64,000 bases of DNA, from contig DYGX01000005.1 in the NCBI GenBank assembly GCA_020724465.1, positions 1-64,000 on the forward strand, read 5' to 3'. The stretch comes from Thermoflexus sp. (lineage in GTDB: Bacteria; Chloroflexota; Anaerolineae; Aggregatilineales; Aggregatilineaceae). This document shows positions 26,623 to 35,680 of this stretch, piece by piece. Within the stretch, counting starts at the first letter, position 1; every line of letters starts with the position of its first letter. The notes below the pieces were generated by a model. That model was not told where the DNA came from, did not search any database, and saw only the letters and a list, made by a program, of their open reading frames with translations. A program made the translations under genes and the position numbers.

Positions 26623-27672
26623 TCAGAGCAGGCGAAACCGGCGGTCGGTGTGATACTCGATCAGGACGGGCGTGCCGGGTTGCGGCAGATCGCCGGGCAG
26701 AAGATCGCTGCGCAGGCGGCTGGCTTCGCTGGTGATCGGGCGCCGCGCCGGAGTGAGGAAGCGGAACCGCACCGTCAGGCGGCGCTTGCCGTCCGGTTCG
26801 AGCCGGGTCTGGGCGGCGACGATCTGGCCGCGCAGCAGGCGCCCGCGCAGCGCCCCCCGGCCGGGCAGGCGCACGATCCAGTTCAGCACGCCGACCAGCA
26901 GCGCGATCGCCGCCGCACCCCCGGCCAGGATCGCCAGGCGCTCGCGGCGTGTGTCGTCCGGCGTCATCGCGTCCAGCCGCGAGCGAGCCGGATCGTCGCG
27001 CAGGTAGATGATCGGCACCGTCGGCGGGCGCGTTTCGGCCAGCCAGTCGTGCAGATCGGCGCTGATCCGCTGCTCGCCGAAGAATTCAGGCGCGTTCTCG
27101 GCCTCACTCGCCGGCGGCAGGCGAAACCGGTAGGCGACGGTATGCGATCCGCCGGACTCAGGGGCGACCGGCGCGCTGAGTCCGATGAGGTCCGCCTGGG
27201 CGGCGATGCCATTCTGACGCAGCCGGAACCAGTCGATCCACGCCGGCGCGGCCAGCCCGCTCAAGAACCCGGCGGCCAGCAGCAGCAACCCCATCAGCAG
27301 GCTCAGCGCCCGGCTGCCGCGCGGCGCCGGCGCGGCGCCCTGGCTCCAGTGCTGGCGGACGCGCGCGCGGTTGGCAGGGTTGAGCAGAAAGGCCGCGCCG
27401 GGTGTTGAGGTGCGCGGCGTCTGGCGGCCTGTGCGCGGCGAGGGAGCGGGAACCGATGGCCCCCGGCGGCTGAGCACCTGCCAGATCGCCTCGCGTACAC
27501 CAGGGTCAGGATCGGTCTGGTACAGATAGTCGAAGACCTGCAGCACGCGCGGGTCGTCGGTGACGTGGCTCAGCACCTCAATCGCCTGCCGGCGCTCGTC
27601 GGCGTTGCCGCTGCGCAGCAGCTTGAGGCTTTTCAACACATCCGCCGATGTGGGAGAGGCTGCGTCGCTCAT
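26623..27672 (-). CDS. Membrane protein with HEAT-like N-terminus and DUF3592-like domains
   Basis: 349 residues. The N-terminal 75 residues have HEAT-type helices (LLRSGNADERRQAIEVLSHV, then DPDPGVREAIWQVL). Two membrane helices (about 120-145 and 245-268) bracket a beta domain (about 150-235) resembling DUF3592, with PTVPIIYLRDDPARSRLD; a second similar beta unit ends the protein (PGTPVLIEYHTDRRFRLL). Function unknown. The ATG at 27672 lies 16 bp after the stop of the PLD-like gene, so it is in the same operon. Confidence 0.65.
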   Translation of the reverse strand: MSDAASPTSADVLKSLKLLRSGNADERRQAIEVLSHVTDDPRVLQVFDYLYQTDPDPGVREAIWQVLSRRGPSVPAPSPRTGRQTPRTSTPGAAFLLNPANRARVRQHWSQGAAPAPRGSRALSLLMGLLLLAAGFLSGLAAPAWIDWFRLRQNGIAAQADLIGLSAPVAPESGGSHTVAYRFRLPPASEAENAPEFFGEQRISADLHDWLAETRPPTVPIIYLRDDPARSRLDAMTPDDTRRERLAILAGGAAAIALLVGVLNWIVRLPGRGALRGRLLRGQIVAAQTRLEPDGKRRLTVRFRFLTPARRPITSEASRLRSDLLPGDLPQPGTPVLIEYHTDRRFRLL

Positions 27673-27688
27673 GGTGTGCTGCGCCTGC

Positions 27689-29002
27689 TCAGCAGGTAAA
27701 CGCCTCGGATGGTAAAGGCTCGGCCTCGGCCCAGCGCCGCGCGAACTCCTCAAGGAACGCCTGGGCGATGTCGCGGTTGAACAGGATCAGCATGTTCTCG
27801 TCGTTGTTGTTGGTCGCGCTGCCGGTGAAGTTGAACGACCCAAACGCTACCGTGGTGTCGTCGATGATGAAGACCTTGTGGTGCAGGATATCCGGGTTGC
27901 CGTCCTGGCGGATTTCCAGCCCGGCGCAGGCCATCGGCGCGACAAAGCGGCGCTGGCTGCGCTCGACGATGCCGCGCACGTCGAGCACACCCGCGGCAGA
28001 CTGCCCGATGATCACATTCATCAGGTCTTCGCGGGTGATCACAAACGCCATGAACCGCACGGTGCGTGCCGACCGCACCAGCTCGCTCAGCCGGTCAACC
28101 GGATCGCTCGGATACGCGGTCCAGGATGGGCTGCCCTCGGACTCGAAAAAGGTTTCGATCCGCGTGCCGTTGACGGTGATCACGGGGTTAGGCAGGTTGT
28201 TGGGCGAGGTGGGGCCAAACTGCCCGGCCCACATTTCGTCGAACTCCGCCTGGAAGTTCTCGGCGAGCTGGCGCGAGCGGATCAGGATCGAGCTGTTGTT
28301 ATTGTTGTAGAAGCCGTTGTGGGTGATGTTGGTCGAGCCGGTCCAGACGTACAGCCCATCGATGATGAAGAACTTGTTGTGCATGAAGGCCCGCCGCGGC
28401 GCATCAGACCGGACCGGAATCCCCTCGAACTCCAGTTCCTCAATGGTCGAGTTGGGGCTTTCCAACCCGAACTCGTCATCGGTGACGATGCGGATCTGGA
28501 TGCCGCGCTGGTGGGCGCGCAGCAGCGCATCCGTGACCGCGCGCGAGTCCATCTGGTACACCGCCAGGTCGATAGTGCTGGTGGCGTTGTCGATGGCGTT
28601 GACCAGCGCCGCCTCGACCGGCGAGCCGGTGAAGCGGGTTTCGTCGCGGGTGTTAATCGGCGCGGTGAAATAGAGCTGGTACCAGCCGCCGTCGATGCCG
28701 CCGGGGATCGGCACGGCCTCGCCGCCGGGGATGCTCGCGATCGGCGTGCCGGGGCTGGTGGGGACGGGCGTCAGCGCGATGGTCGGGAAGGGCGTCGGGA
28801 CGGTGGTTGGGACGGCAGTCGCGGCAGGGGACGCAACGGGTGCCGGAGGTGTCTCTTCGGTTTCCAGGTTCAGCAGGTCGATGTTAAACACATACTGCGC
28901 GATCAGCACAATGCCGATCACCACCAGCCCGGTCACCGTCCCGATCGTGATGCGCTGACCGCCGGTTGGTCCCTGGCTCTTGCTTGAGCGCTTGCGGGTC
29001 AT
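27689..29002 (-). CDS. Membrane-anchored phospholipase D-like protein
   Basis: 437 residues. An N-terminal membrane helix (about 18-40) and a Pro/Thr-rich linker (about 50-95) place the catalytic part outside the membrane. Two intact HKD motifs are present: HNKFFIIDGLYVWTGSTN (about 205) and HHKVFIIDDTTVAFGSFN (about 380), as in the PLD superfamily of phosphodiesterases (phospholipases, cardiolipin synthases and nucleases). The anchored form fits a lipase or an exported nuclease of Nuc type. Start and stop overlap the upstream unknown gene as ATGA, so translation is coupled. Confidence 0.85.
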   Translation of the reverse strand: MTRKRSSKSQGPTGGQRITIGTVTGLVVIGIVLIAQYVFNIDLLNLETEETPPAPVASPAATAVPTTVPTPFPTIALTPVPTSPGTPIASIPGGEAVPIPGGIDGGWYQLYFTAPINTRDETRFTGSPVEAALVNAIDNATSTIDLAVYQMDSRAVTDALLRAHQRGIQIRIVTDDEFGLESPNSTIEELEFEGIPVRSDAPRRAFMHNKFFIIDGLYVWTGSTNITHNGFYNNNNSSILIRSRQLAENFQAEFDEMWAGQFGPTSPNNLPNPVITVNGTRIETFFESEGSPSWTAYPSDPVDRLSELVRSARTVRFMAFVITREDLMNVIIGQSAAGVLDVRGIVERSQRRFVAPMACAGLEIRQDGNPDILHHKVFIIDDTTVAFGSFNFTGSATNNNDENMLILFNRDIAQAFLEEFARRWAEAEPLPSEAFTC

Positions 29003-29724
29003 AGTCCCTCGTCTCCTTGTGGATGTGGTGTGTCCTCGTTGCCGTCACTCTCTGCCGGCTCGTCGGGCGACTCCGGCAAGGTGGGCAGTGCCCGAAGCAG
29101 CCGGCCCAGCAAGCTGGTATTGCGCTCCGGCCCGGCAGGTCGATCGCCGAGCTGCGGCGTGTCAGGCGCTGGCGGCGCGGGGTCGGGCGTGTCCGGCGGA
29201 GCCGGGGGTGGCGCGAGATCGGGTGGTTCCGCCGGGGGTGAGGGCGGCGCAGCGGGTGGAGCTTCCGGCGACGCAGCGCCCTTTGGTGTCAGCCGGGCGA
29301 TCAGCTCGTGCAGCAGTTCGGCGTTGCTGTGGTTGGGGTGATCCGCGATCCACGCGGCGATCTCGTCATCGGATAGTACCGGCGCGTCCGGCCCGAACAC
29401 CTCGCGGCTGAGCTGGTTGATCTTGGCGAAGGTGCGCGTCAGCCAGGCAGCGTCTTTTTTGTTGCGATACGTCACCACCCAGTTGATGCGCGCCATCAGG
29501 CGGCCCAGCGTGTAGGCGCTGTTGTCGATCTGCTCGCTGTCGGGGGCGACTTCCCCGGCCTGGGCGAGCCGCTGCGCGACCGTCCGGGCCTGCTCCGCGC
29601 CCCAGTTGACAAGCGGGAGCGCCTCGTCGTCGGTCAATCCTTCGCGCAGGCCGCTGTTTCCGGCCAGCGCGTCCTGGATCTGTTTGGTCCACCGGTCGAG
29701 CTGATCGGCCTGAAAGGGTGTCAT
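28999..29724 (-). CDS. Unknown protein with helical N-terminus and Pro-rich tail
   Basis: 241 residues. The first 130 residues are soluble and mainly helical (MTPFQADQLDRWTKQIQDAL..., LPLVNWGAEQARTVAQRLAQ, ARINWVVTYRNKKDAAWLTR). Residues about 150-195 are almost pure Pro/Ala/Asp. The tail is acidic. I do not recognise the family. It is the first gene of the leftward cluster that continues with PLD-like, DUF3592-like and HerA-like genes, and it overlaps the PLD-like gene by four bases. Confidence 0.65.
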   Translation of the reverse strand: MTPFQADQLDRWTKQIQDALAGNSGLREGLTDDEALPLVNWGAEQARTVAQRLAQAGEVAPDSEQIDNSAYTLGRLMARINWVVTYRNKKDAAWLTRTFAKINQLSREVFGPDAPVLSDDEIAAWIADHPNHSNAELLHELIARLTPKGAASPEAPPAAPPSPPAEPPDLAPPPAPPDTPDPAPPAPDTPQLGDRPAGPERNTSLLGRLLRALPTLPESPDEPAESDGNEDTPHPQGDEGL

Positions 29725-29873
29725 GTAAAGTGACCTTGCCTGTTGGCTGGTGCAGTACGTTCATTCTAGCCGCGCCTGGGGCAATCAGCAATCTTCGGCG
29801 CGGGGGTGGGCCGGGAATTTACGCGCTCTGGAACGCTCCCGGCGCCGATTCTCGCCGGGGCGGCGCGCTGCGG

Positions 29874-29879
29874 TATACT
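29874..29879 (+). promoter_or_regulatory. -10-like TATACT before the epimerase gene
   Basis: TATACT lies 58 bp before the ATG at 29937, in the divergent gap with the leftward cluster. No good -35 is visible. Confidence 0.4.
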
Positions 29880-29936
29880 GGGGAGCGGCATGTGAATTGG
29901 CTGTCATCGTCTGCGCGGGGTGTGATGGAGCGGCCT

Positions 29937-30920
29937 ATGATCAAGGCTTTGGTGACCGGCGGGACCGGCTTCGTCGGCTCGCATATCGCGCGCGAGTTGC
30001 GGCAGCGCGGCTATCCGGTGCGCGTGCTGCGCCGCGCGACCAGCCGGCTTGATGCCATCGCCGATCTCGATGTCGAACACGCGATTGGCGATATCCTCGA
30101 TTTCGACTCGCTGCTGGCGGCCATGGAAGGGGTCGATTGGGTGTTCCACACCGCAGCGGTGGCGGACTACTGGCGCAGCGAGCCGGACTGGATCTATCGC
30201 GTTAATGTAGACGGGACGCGCAACGTCCTGCGCGCCGCCGAGCAGACGGGCGTCCGGCGCGTCATCTTCACCAGCAGCGCGGCATCGATCGGCTACCGCA
30301 CCGATCTGCGCCCGGTGGACGAGACGGTGCGCTTCAACTGGGACCCGCGCCTGACACCGTATGGGCACAGCAAGTTTTTGGCCGAGGCCGAAGTCTACCG
30401 CGCCATCCGGCGCGGGCTGGACTGCGTGATCCTCAACCCGGCGGTGATTCTGGGGCCGAACGACCTCAACCAGATTTCGAGCAGCGTGGTGATCGAAGTG
30501 GCGCGCGACCATGTCCCCCCGACCGTTCCGCCCGGCGGGGTCACGCTGATCGATGTGCGCGACGTGGCCGCGGCCCATGTCACCGCCGCCGAGCGCGGGC
30601 GCACCGGCGAGCGCTATCTGCTGGGGGCGGTCGATGTGACACACAAAGCCTGGATGCGCCTGACGGCGGATGCGGTCGGTAAGCCCGTCCGACCGGTTAC
30701 CCTGCCGGCGCCGGTGGTCCGGCTGCTTGCGGTCCTCGCCGACCTGGCGCGCTGGACTGGCGTGCGGCTGCCGCTCGAGGGCAATCAGCTTCGCCTGAGC
30801 ACGCGCATGCTGTTCTACAACTGCGCCAAATCCTGGCGCGAGCTGGGCGAGCCGCGCGTGCCGATCCAGCAGAGCATCCGCGATACCTACGCCTGGTATC
30901 GCTCGCGCGGCGAGATCTAG
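29937..30920 (+). CDS. NAD-dependent epimerase / dihydroflavonol-reductase-like SDR
   Basis: 327 residues. Extended short-chain dehydrogenase with ALVTGGTGFVGSHIA at the start (GxxGxxG), VFHTAAVADYW, IFTSSAASIGYR, and the catalytic YxxxK in TPYGHSKFLAE. NPAVILGPND matches the dihydroflavonol-4-reductase/3-beta-HSD-like group that includes hopanoid-linked HpnA. The substrate is a sugar nucleotide or a sterol-like ketone. The ATG at 29937 has GGAG six bases upstream; 29925 is also in frame. Confidence 0.83.
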   Translation: MIKALVTGGTGFVGSHIARELRQRGYPVRVLRRATSRLDAIADLDVEHAIGDILDFDSLLAAMEGVDWVFHTAAVADYWRSEPDWIYRVNVDGTRNVLRAAEQTGVRRVIFTSSAASIGYRTDLRPVDETVRFNWDPRLTPYGHSKFLAEAEVYRAIRRGLDCVILNPAVILGPNDLNQISSSVVIEVARDHVPPTVPPGGVTLIDVRDVAAAHVTAAERGRTGERYLLGAVDVTHKAWMRLTADAVGKPVRPVTLPAPVVRLLAVLADLARWTGVRLPLEGNQLRLSTRMLFYNCAKSWRELGEPRVPIQQSIRDTYAWYRSRGEI

Positions 30921-31048
30921 AGCGCTGCGCAGAAGCGCACGCTGTCCGGGCGAGGTGGGTTGTGGTCCGCCGCGCCCGCTTTTTGATTCTGTGCTATGCT
31001 GGCGCTGATTAGTGTTTGAGAAAGTGTTTTTCGGGAGGTCCGAGCACC

Positions 31049-31921
31049 ATGGGTGAGTACCGAGCTGTCAATTACAAGGCCGAGCTGGTCGGTGTGTTGG
31101 GCGACCCGGTGGCCGAAAACCCGACCGGCGTGATGCAGGAAGCAGCGTTCCGCGCGGTCGGCCTGAACTGGCGCTACCTGACGATCCAGGTCAAGCCGGA
31201 CGACCTGGAAGACGCCATCCGGGGCGTGCGTGCCTTTGGGATGCGCGGCATCAACCTGACCATCCCGCACAAGGTGGCGGTGATGCAATATCTGGACGAG
31301 ATCGCGCCGGACGCGCAGATGATCGGCGCGGTCAACACCGTGCGGCGTGTCGGCGATCATTTGATCGGCGAGAACACGGATGGCAAAGGCTTTCTGCGCG
31401 GGTTGCAGACGGACGCCGGTTTCGACCCGGCCGGCAAACGCGTCGTCATCCTGGGCGCGGGCGGCGCAGCACGCGCCGTCAGCACCGAGCTGGTGCTGGC
31501 AGGCGCGGCAGAGCTGATCATCGTCAATCGTACGCCGCTGCGCGGCGAGCAGATGGTGGCCGATTTGCGCCACCGGACCGGGGGAACGGTCTCGCTCTTG
31601 CCGTGGACCGGGACGTACGTCGTGCCGCCCGACGTCGATCTGCTGGTCAACGCCACCTCGATCGGCCTTTACCCGGACGTGGACGCCATGCCCGATGTGG
31701 ACCTGTCGCAGGCCAGAGCGGATCTGCTGGTCAGCGACGTGGTGTTCAACCCGCCCGAAACGCGCCTGCTACAGGCGGCGAAGGAGCGCGGACTGCGCAC
31801 TCTCGACGGGCTGTCGATGCTGGTCTACCAGGGCGTGATCGCCTTTGAGCTGTGGACTGGCCGCGACGCGCCGGAGCAGGTGATGAAAGACGCGCTGAAA
31901 GAGGCGCTGGGCGTCGCGTAG
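31049..31921 (+). CDS. aroE: Shikimate dehydrogenase (AroE-like, atypical substrate motif)
   Basis: 290 residues with the two-domain AroE fold. The catalytic Lys is in INLTIPHKVAV, the Asp in ENTDGKGF, GAVNT is present, and the NADP-binding loop is VILGAGGAARAV with NRT following. The N-terminal shikimate-binding motif, usually AHSxSP with two Ser residues contacting substrate, reads AENPTG here, so substrate contacts differ. Reaction: NADPH-dependent reduction of 3-dehydroshikimate in aromatic amino-acid synthesis, or a related quinate-type step. GGGAGG precedes the ATG. An intrinsic terminator follows. Confidence 0.85.
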   Translation: MGEYRAVNYKAELVGVLGDPVAENPTGVMQEAAFRAVGLNWRYLTIQVKPDDLEDAIRGVRAFGMRGINLTIPHKVAVMQYLDEIAPDAQMIGAVNTVRRVGDHLIGENTDGKGFLRGLQTDAGFDPAGKRVVILGAGGAARAVSTELVLAGAAELIIVNRTPLRGEQMVADLRHRTGGTVSLLPWTGTYVVPPDVDLLVNATSIGLYPDVDAMPDVDLSQARADLLVSDVVFNPPETRLLQAAKERGLRTLDGLSMLVYQGVIAFELWTGRDAPEQVMKDALKEALGVA

Positions 31922-31952
31922 CGCGGCTGCCGCTCAAACGATGCAACAAAGA

Positions 31953-31982
31953 GCCGGGCGGACCCACGCCCGGCTTTTTTGT
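31953..31982 (+). terminator. Intrinsic terminator after the aroE-like gene
   Basis: A perfect 8-bp stem (GCCGGGCG 31953-31960, CGCCCGGC 31967-31974) with a 6-nt loop, followed by six T residues. Confidence 0.95.
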
Positions 31983-31985
31983 TTT

Positions 31986-32096
31986 CCCCTCACCCCAAAC
32001 CCCTCTCCCTCTTGCGACTGCGTCGCGGGGAGAGGGGCTTCGGTCGCCATGCCGCGCTCCCCGCGTGCGAGAGAGAAGGGGCCGGGGGATGAGGGG
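31986..32096 (+). repeat. Dispersed CCCTCACCCC...GAGGGG palindromic repeat, copy 1
   Basis: An intergenic element beginning CCCCTCACCCC and ending GGATGAGGGG with internal CTCTCCC/GGGAGAG arms. Its first half is nearly identical to the reverse complement of the copy at 60894-61005. Elements of this pattern recur in intergenic DNA of several bacterial groups. Confidence 0.8.
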
Positions 32097-32195
32097 ACAA
32101 CCGCGCGGTGGGTTGGAGAACCGAAAACCGCAACCCCGGTTGGCAAAACAGGTTTATACTACACTTATCATCGATGCAACTGCTGCGGGGTTCCT

Positions 32196-33512
32196 ATGCG
32201 ACGCTCACTGCTGCCCTACCTCATGCTCTGCCTGTGCCTGTTTCTATCCCGCTCTCTTCCCGCTGCGGCTCAGTCGCCCGGCGAGAGAGACGCCGCGGCG
32301 GCTGTTATTGCCGCGCTGAATGCCTGGCGGCTGGAAGAAGATCGGTGGCCGCTCAAGCCCAACGACACCCTGCGAGCGATGGCGCACGCCCAGGCATCCT
32401 ATTTGCTGACGCTGCCCACGCTGCCCGAGGGTGGGGATATTCACCTGGGGCGCGAGGGCGAGCGCCCGCAGGAGCGCGCCCGGCGCGCGCCGTACAACTG
32501 GCCAAGCTACAACCGCCCGGAGCAGATCGCCCTCACCGAAATCGCGTACGACGGCGCCGACGTGGCCGCCGCGCTGCGCTTCTGGAAAGACTCGGAGACG
32601 CATCGTGGCGCGGCACTCAGCCAGGTCTACCGCGAGATTGGCGCGGCGGCGCTGGCGCACGACGGCGGCTATTTGTTTATCGTCGTGCTGGGGGCCCGGC
32701 CCAACGTGCTTCCGGCCCAGGTCAACCTGGGAGCCGGGCTGCTGTATCTGTCGGACGAACGCTATACGTACGCCAGCGGCGGGCGCTGGATCCACGACGC
32801 GGCCCGCGTGCGCTTTTTCGACGCAGAGGGCCGCCCGCTGGGCAGCGGATGGCAGCCCTGGCAGATGACCCTGCCGCTGCCGCAGAACACAGGCGACCGG
32901 CTGTTCGTGATGCTCTCGGATGGTACGGTCGATGTGCTGACCGAGGTCCGGCTTGAGCGCGACGCAGCGCCGCTGCCCGCCGGGCTGGCCGCACTGCTGC
33001 CCACCGCCACCCCGCCGCCGACCGCGATCGCGACGGCCACGCCGCGCTCCGGCGCGCCTGTTCCCAGCAGCACCCCGATCATCGTGCCGAGCGCGCCGAC
33101 CCCGCCGCCCGGCTCGGTCATCCCCACCCCTACGCCGCGCGGCGGCAGCGATCTGACTCTGATCTACGACGCCCGCTCGCTGACGATCTGGAATAGCGCC
33201 GGACGCGCGCTCGACCTGACCGGCCTGGTGCTGGAACAAGGGGATCGGCGCCTGCCCATTGGCGCGTGGCAGACCCCCTGGTTGAGCGGTTCGTTGCAAG
33301 CGTTCGCCGCGCGCGACTGCCTGCAGGTCTGGGCGTGGAGCGAGCCGACCGATCCGCCCGCGCCATCGGACTGCCGTTACGTGCGCGGGGCGATCACTAT
33401 CGAGCCGCTGGACCGGCCCTGGCTTGGCGCGCCGTTCAACGTCAGCCGCAACGGGCAGCGATTGGCGGCCTGCCCGGTCGCGCCGGGGCGCTGCTCGTTC
33501 TCGCTGGACTAG
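32196..33512 (+). CDS. Secreted CAP/SCP-domain protein
   Basis: 438 residues. A signal peptide (about 1-25, ending AAAQS) precedes a CAP (SCP/PR1-like) domain: LNAWRLEEDRWPLKPNDTLR, MAHAQASYLL, HLGREGER and WKDSETHRGAAL. These correspond to the conserved His/Glu cavity residues, though the pattern is divergent. A Pro/Thr/Ala linker (about 275-330) leads to a C-terminal beta region with Cys pairs. Extracellular binding of lipids or proteins is typical for the family. The ATG at 32196 starts the signal peptide; upstream TATACT at 32155-32160 is a possible -10. Confidence 0.75.
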   Translation: MRRSLLPYLMLCLCLFLSRSLPAAAQSPGERDAAAAVIAALNAWRLEEDRWPLKPNDTLRAMAHAQASYLLTLPTLPEGGDIHLGREGERPQERARRAPYNWPSYNRPEQIALTEIAYDGADVAAALRFWKDSETHRGAALSQVYREIGAAALAHDGGYLFIVVLGARPNVLPAQVNLGAGLLYLSDERYTYASGGRWIHDAARVRFFDAEGRPLGSGWQPWQMTLPLPQNTGDRLFVMLSDGTVDVLTEVRLERDAAPLPAGLAALLPTATPPPTAIATATPRSGAPVPSSTPIIVPSAPTPPPGSVIPTPTPRGGSDLTLIYDARSLTIWNSAGRALDLTGLVLEQGDRRLPIGAWQTPWLSGSLQAFAARDCLQVWAWSEPTDPPAPSDCRYVRGAITIEPLDRPWLGAPFNVSRNGQRLAACPVAPGRCSFSLD

Positions 33513-33563
33513 AGGCTGTGGACCTTGCGGGACGGGCTGTGAGAGGAGCGATCCCGGCGCTGG

Positions 33564-34502
33564 TCAGCGCGAGATCAGGATGATGCTGATCAGGATCAGC
33601 GCGCCGCCTGCCGCGCCGAGCAGCGACAGCGTCTCGCCGAAGACGATCAGCCCGATCAGGATGCCGCTGAGCGGCTCGAAGAGCGACACGACGCTGACCA
33701 CCTGCGCGCTGACACGCTCCAGCCCCATGAAATAGAACAGGTACGACAGCCCCAGCGAAAACACGCCGAGCGGAATCAGGATCGGCAGGTTGTCCGCCAC
33801 GACGCCCGGCGAGGTGCGCAGCGCAAACGGCAGCATCATCAGCGTGGTGATGCCCAGGCTCCACAGCGTCTGCGTGTAGCCGTTGACGTCGTGGCGCAGC
33901 CGGCGGCCCAGCATCATCGCCAGGCCGTAGGTAATCCCGGACAGGGCCGCGGCAACCACACCGTCCAGCGTCGCCCAGTCCAGCGTGATCGCGCCGGGAT
34001 CGGTCAGCATCACCATCCCGATCGCGGCCAGCGGGATGCTGACGCGGGTGTAGCGCGCGGGCGGCTCGTGCAGCAGCAGCGGCGCCAGCACGGCGACATA
34101 TACCGGCGCGGAATTGACCAGCAGGGCGGCGATGGCCGCTGTAGTGTGCTGGATCGCGTAGGTAAACAGCCCGGCCGTCAGCCCGACGATCAACCCCAGC
34201 AGCGCCAGACGCCCCACCGCCGGGCGGTAGGCGCGGACGCGCAGCGCCGCCGGGTAGCGCGGCAGGAACAAACACAGAAACGAGAAGCCGAACAGCGAGC
34301 GGTAGAAGGTGATGCTGCCGACGTTCATCCCCTCGGTCAGCCGCACGAACAGGATCGCCGTGCTGAAGCAGATCGCCCCGGCGATAACCAGCAGGATCCC
34401 CTGCCACTCCCGGCCGCGGTCGGACGCGGCCCAGCGCGGTGACAGGCGCGCCAGCGAGCGGCCAGGCGGCGTGACGCCGGACGTGGCGGGATCACCAGCC
34501 AT
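33564..34502 (-). CDS. EamA-family (DMT superfamily) transporter
   Basis: 312 residues with ten predicted helices in two EamA repeats: GILLVIAGAICFSTAILFVR, then ALLVNSAPVYVAVLAPLLL in the first, and SGITYGLAMMLGRRL, then VSVVSLFEPLSGILIGLIV in the second. These proteins export metabolites or amino acids; the substrate is unknown. The ATG at 34502 lies inside the last 11 bases of the LCP gene, so the two are translationally linked. Confidence 0.87.
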   Translation of the reverse strand: MAGDPATSGVTPPGRSLARLSPRWAASDRGREWQGILLVIAGAICFSTAILFVRLTEGMNVGSITFYRSLFGFSFLCLFLPRYPAALRVRAYRPAVGRLALLGLIVGLTAGLFTYAIQHTTAAIAALLVNSAPVYVAVLAPLLLHEPPARYTRVSIPLAAIGMVMLTDPGAITLDWATLDGVVAAALSGITYGLAMMLGRRLRHDVNGYTQTLWSLGITTLMMLPFALRTSPGVVADNLPILIPLGVFSLGLSYLFYFMGLERVSAQVVSVVSLFEPLSGILIGLIVFGETLSLLGAAGGALILISIILISR

Positions 34503-35574
34503 GGGCCGTCCCGAAAACCTGCGCCACCAGACCGCGGATCGCCGTGTAATCCGGCACGAGGACCGATTGCTCGTCAATCATGGTGGCGTAGACGTAGGGA
34601 TAGCTCAGCACGCCATAGGTGATGTTATCGGCGGGGATGGCGCTGAATTCCGCAGCCAGGCGGAGTAGATCGGGCAGGCTGAGATCGGTATCCACATTGG
34701 TCTGAAGCTGCGTCCACAACGCCGGGGCGAACTCGATCAGCGCCGTGGCGAGACCCAGCTCGTCGATCTTGGCGCGGACGGCGGCGATCACCTGTTGCTG
34801 GCGGTGCATGCGCTCGCGGTCGTCCGAGTTGTGGCGGCTGCGCACGTATTTGAGCGCCGTGGCGCCGTCCAGATGGTGCCACCCGGCATCCAGGTAGAAC
34901 GGGTCGTAGCCATACGACATGTCGGGGTAGGTGGGGTCGGCGATCGGCTGCTCCACCAGCACATCGATCCCGTCAATGACGTCGATCAGGGCGACGAAGG
35001 CCGCAAAATCGAACACGGCGTAGGCATCAACCGGGACGCCGAAATTGTAGCTGACGGTCTGGGCTGCCAGCGCGCCGCCCCGCCCGCTGTACTGCCCGGC
35101 AACATAGGCTGTGTTGATGCGATCGTTGCGATAGCCGGGGATCGTCACGTACAGATCGCGCGGGATGCTCAACACGCCGACGCGCTGGTTGACACGGTCC
35201 AGGCTGATGAGCATCATCACGTCGGTGCGGAAGAAGCTCTCCGGTTCTCCGGGCCGCCGGTCGCCCCCCATCAGTAGCAGCGTGAAGCGCGGCGCCGGGA
35301 GCGGCGTCGGCGTGAGCGTCGGCGTGGCCGTGGGCAGGATCCCGCGATCTGGTCCGGAACTGTCCATCGGGACAGGCGTACCCCCGCCGCCGAACGGCGT
35401 GATGGTCGGCACGGGCGAGGCGGCAGCGGTGGGCACGATCGGCGCGCCGGGCGCGGGCAGGACGCCGGGCACGGTCGGGGTGGGGGCGCTCTGGGCCGGC
35501 GGGCCGGCCCAGGTGGGCAGAGCCGCGCCCAGCATCAGCACCAGTGTGACAGACAGCAGCCAACGACGGAGCAT
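34492..35574 (-). CDS. LytR-CpsA-Psr (LCP) family cell-wall ligase
   Basis: 360 residues. A signal or anchor sequence (about 1-25) and a Pro/Thr linker (about 28-95) lead to an LCP domain (about 105-260): LLMGGDRRPGE, RTDVMMLISLDRVNQRVGVLSIPRD, RINTAYVAG and LKYVRSRHNSDDRERMHRQQ. The Arg and Asp residues that bind polyprenyl pyrophosphate are present. Such enzymes transfer glycopolymers from lipid carriers to the cell wall or to proteins. The ATG at 35574 has GAGGAAA upstream. Confidence 0.9.
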   Translation of the reverse strand: MLRRWLLSVTLVLMLGAALPTWAGPPAQSAPTPTVPGVLPAPGAPIVPTAAASPVPTITPFGGGGTPVPMDSSGPDRGILPTATPTLTPTPLPAPRFTLLLMGGDRRPGEPESFFRTDVMMLISLDRVNQRVGVLSIPRDLYVTIPGYRNDRINTAYVAGQYSGRGGALAAQTVSYNFGVPVDAYAVFDFAAFVALIDVIDGIDVLVEQPIADPTYPDMSYGYDPFYLDAGWHHLDGATALKYVRSRHNSDDRERMHRQQQVIAAVRAKIDELGLATALIEFAPALWTQLQTNVDTDLSLPDLLRLAAEFSAIPADNITYGVLSYPYVYATMIDEQSVLVPDYTAIRGLVAQVFGTAHGW

Positions 35575-35680
35575 GACGGCTTTCCTCAACCTTGACGCCG
35601 TTTGATCATACTCAGAACCCGGCCAAACGAAAAACACGCCCCGGCAGGTGAGGCGTGCCTGGCGGCGCGCGGGCGGCCAG

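Noticed and set aside
23731-29724. HerA plus nuclease-type defence island
   Set aside because: The PLD-like protein has an N-terminal anchor and Pro/Thr linker placing it outside the cell, and no SIR2, NurA or DUF4297 partner is present.
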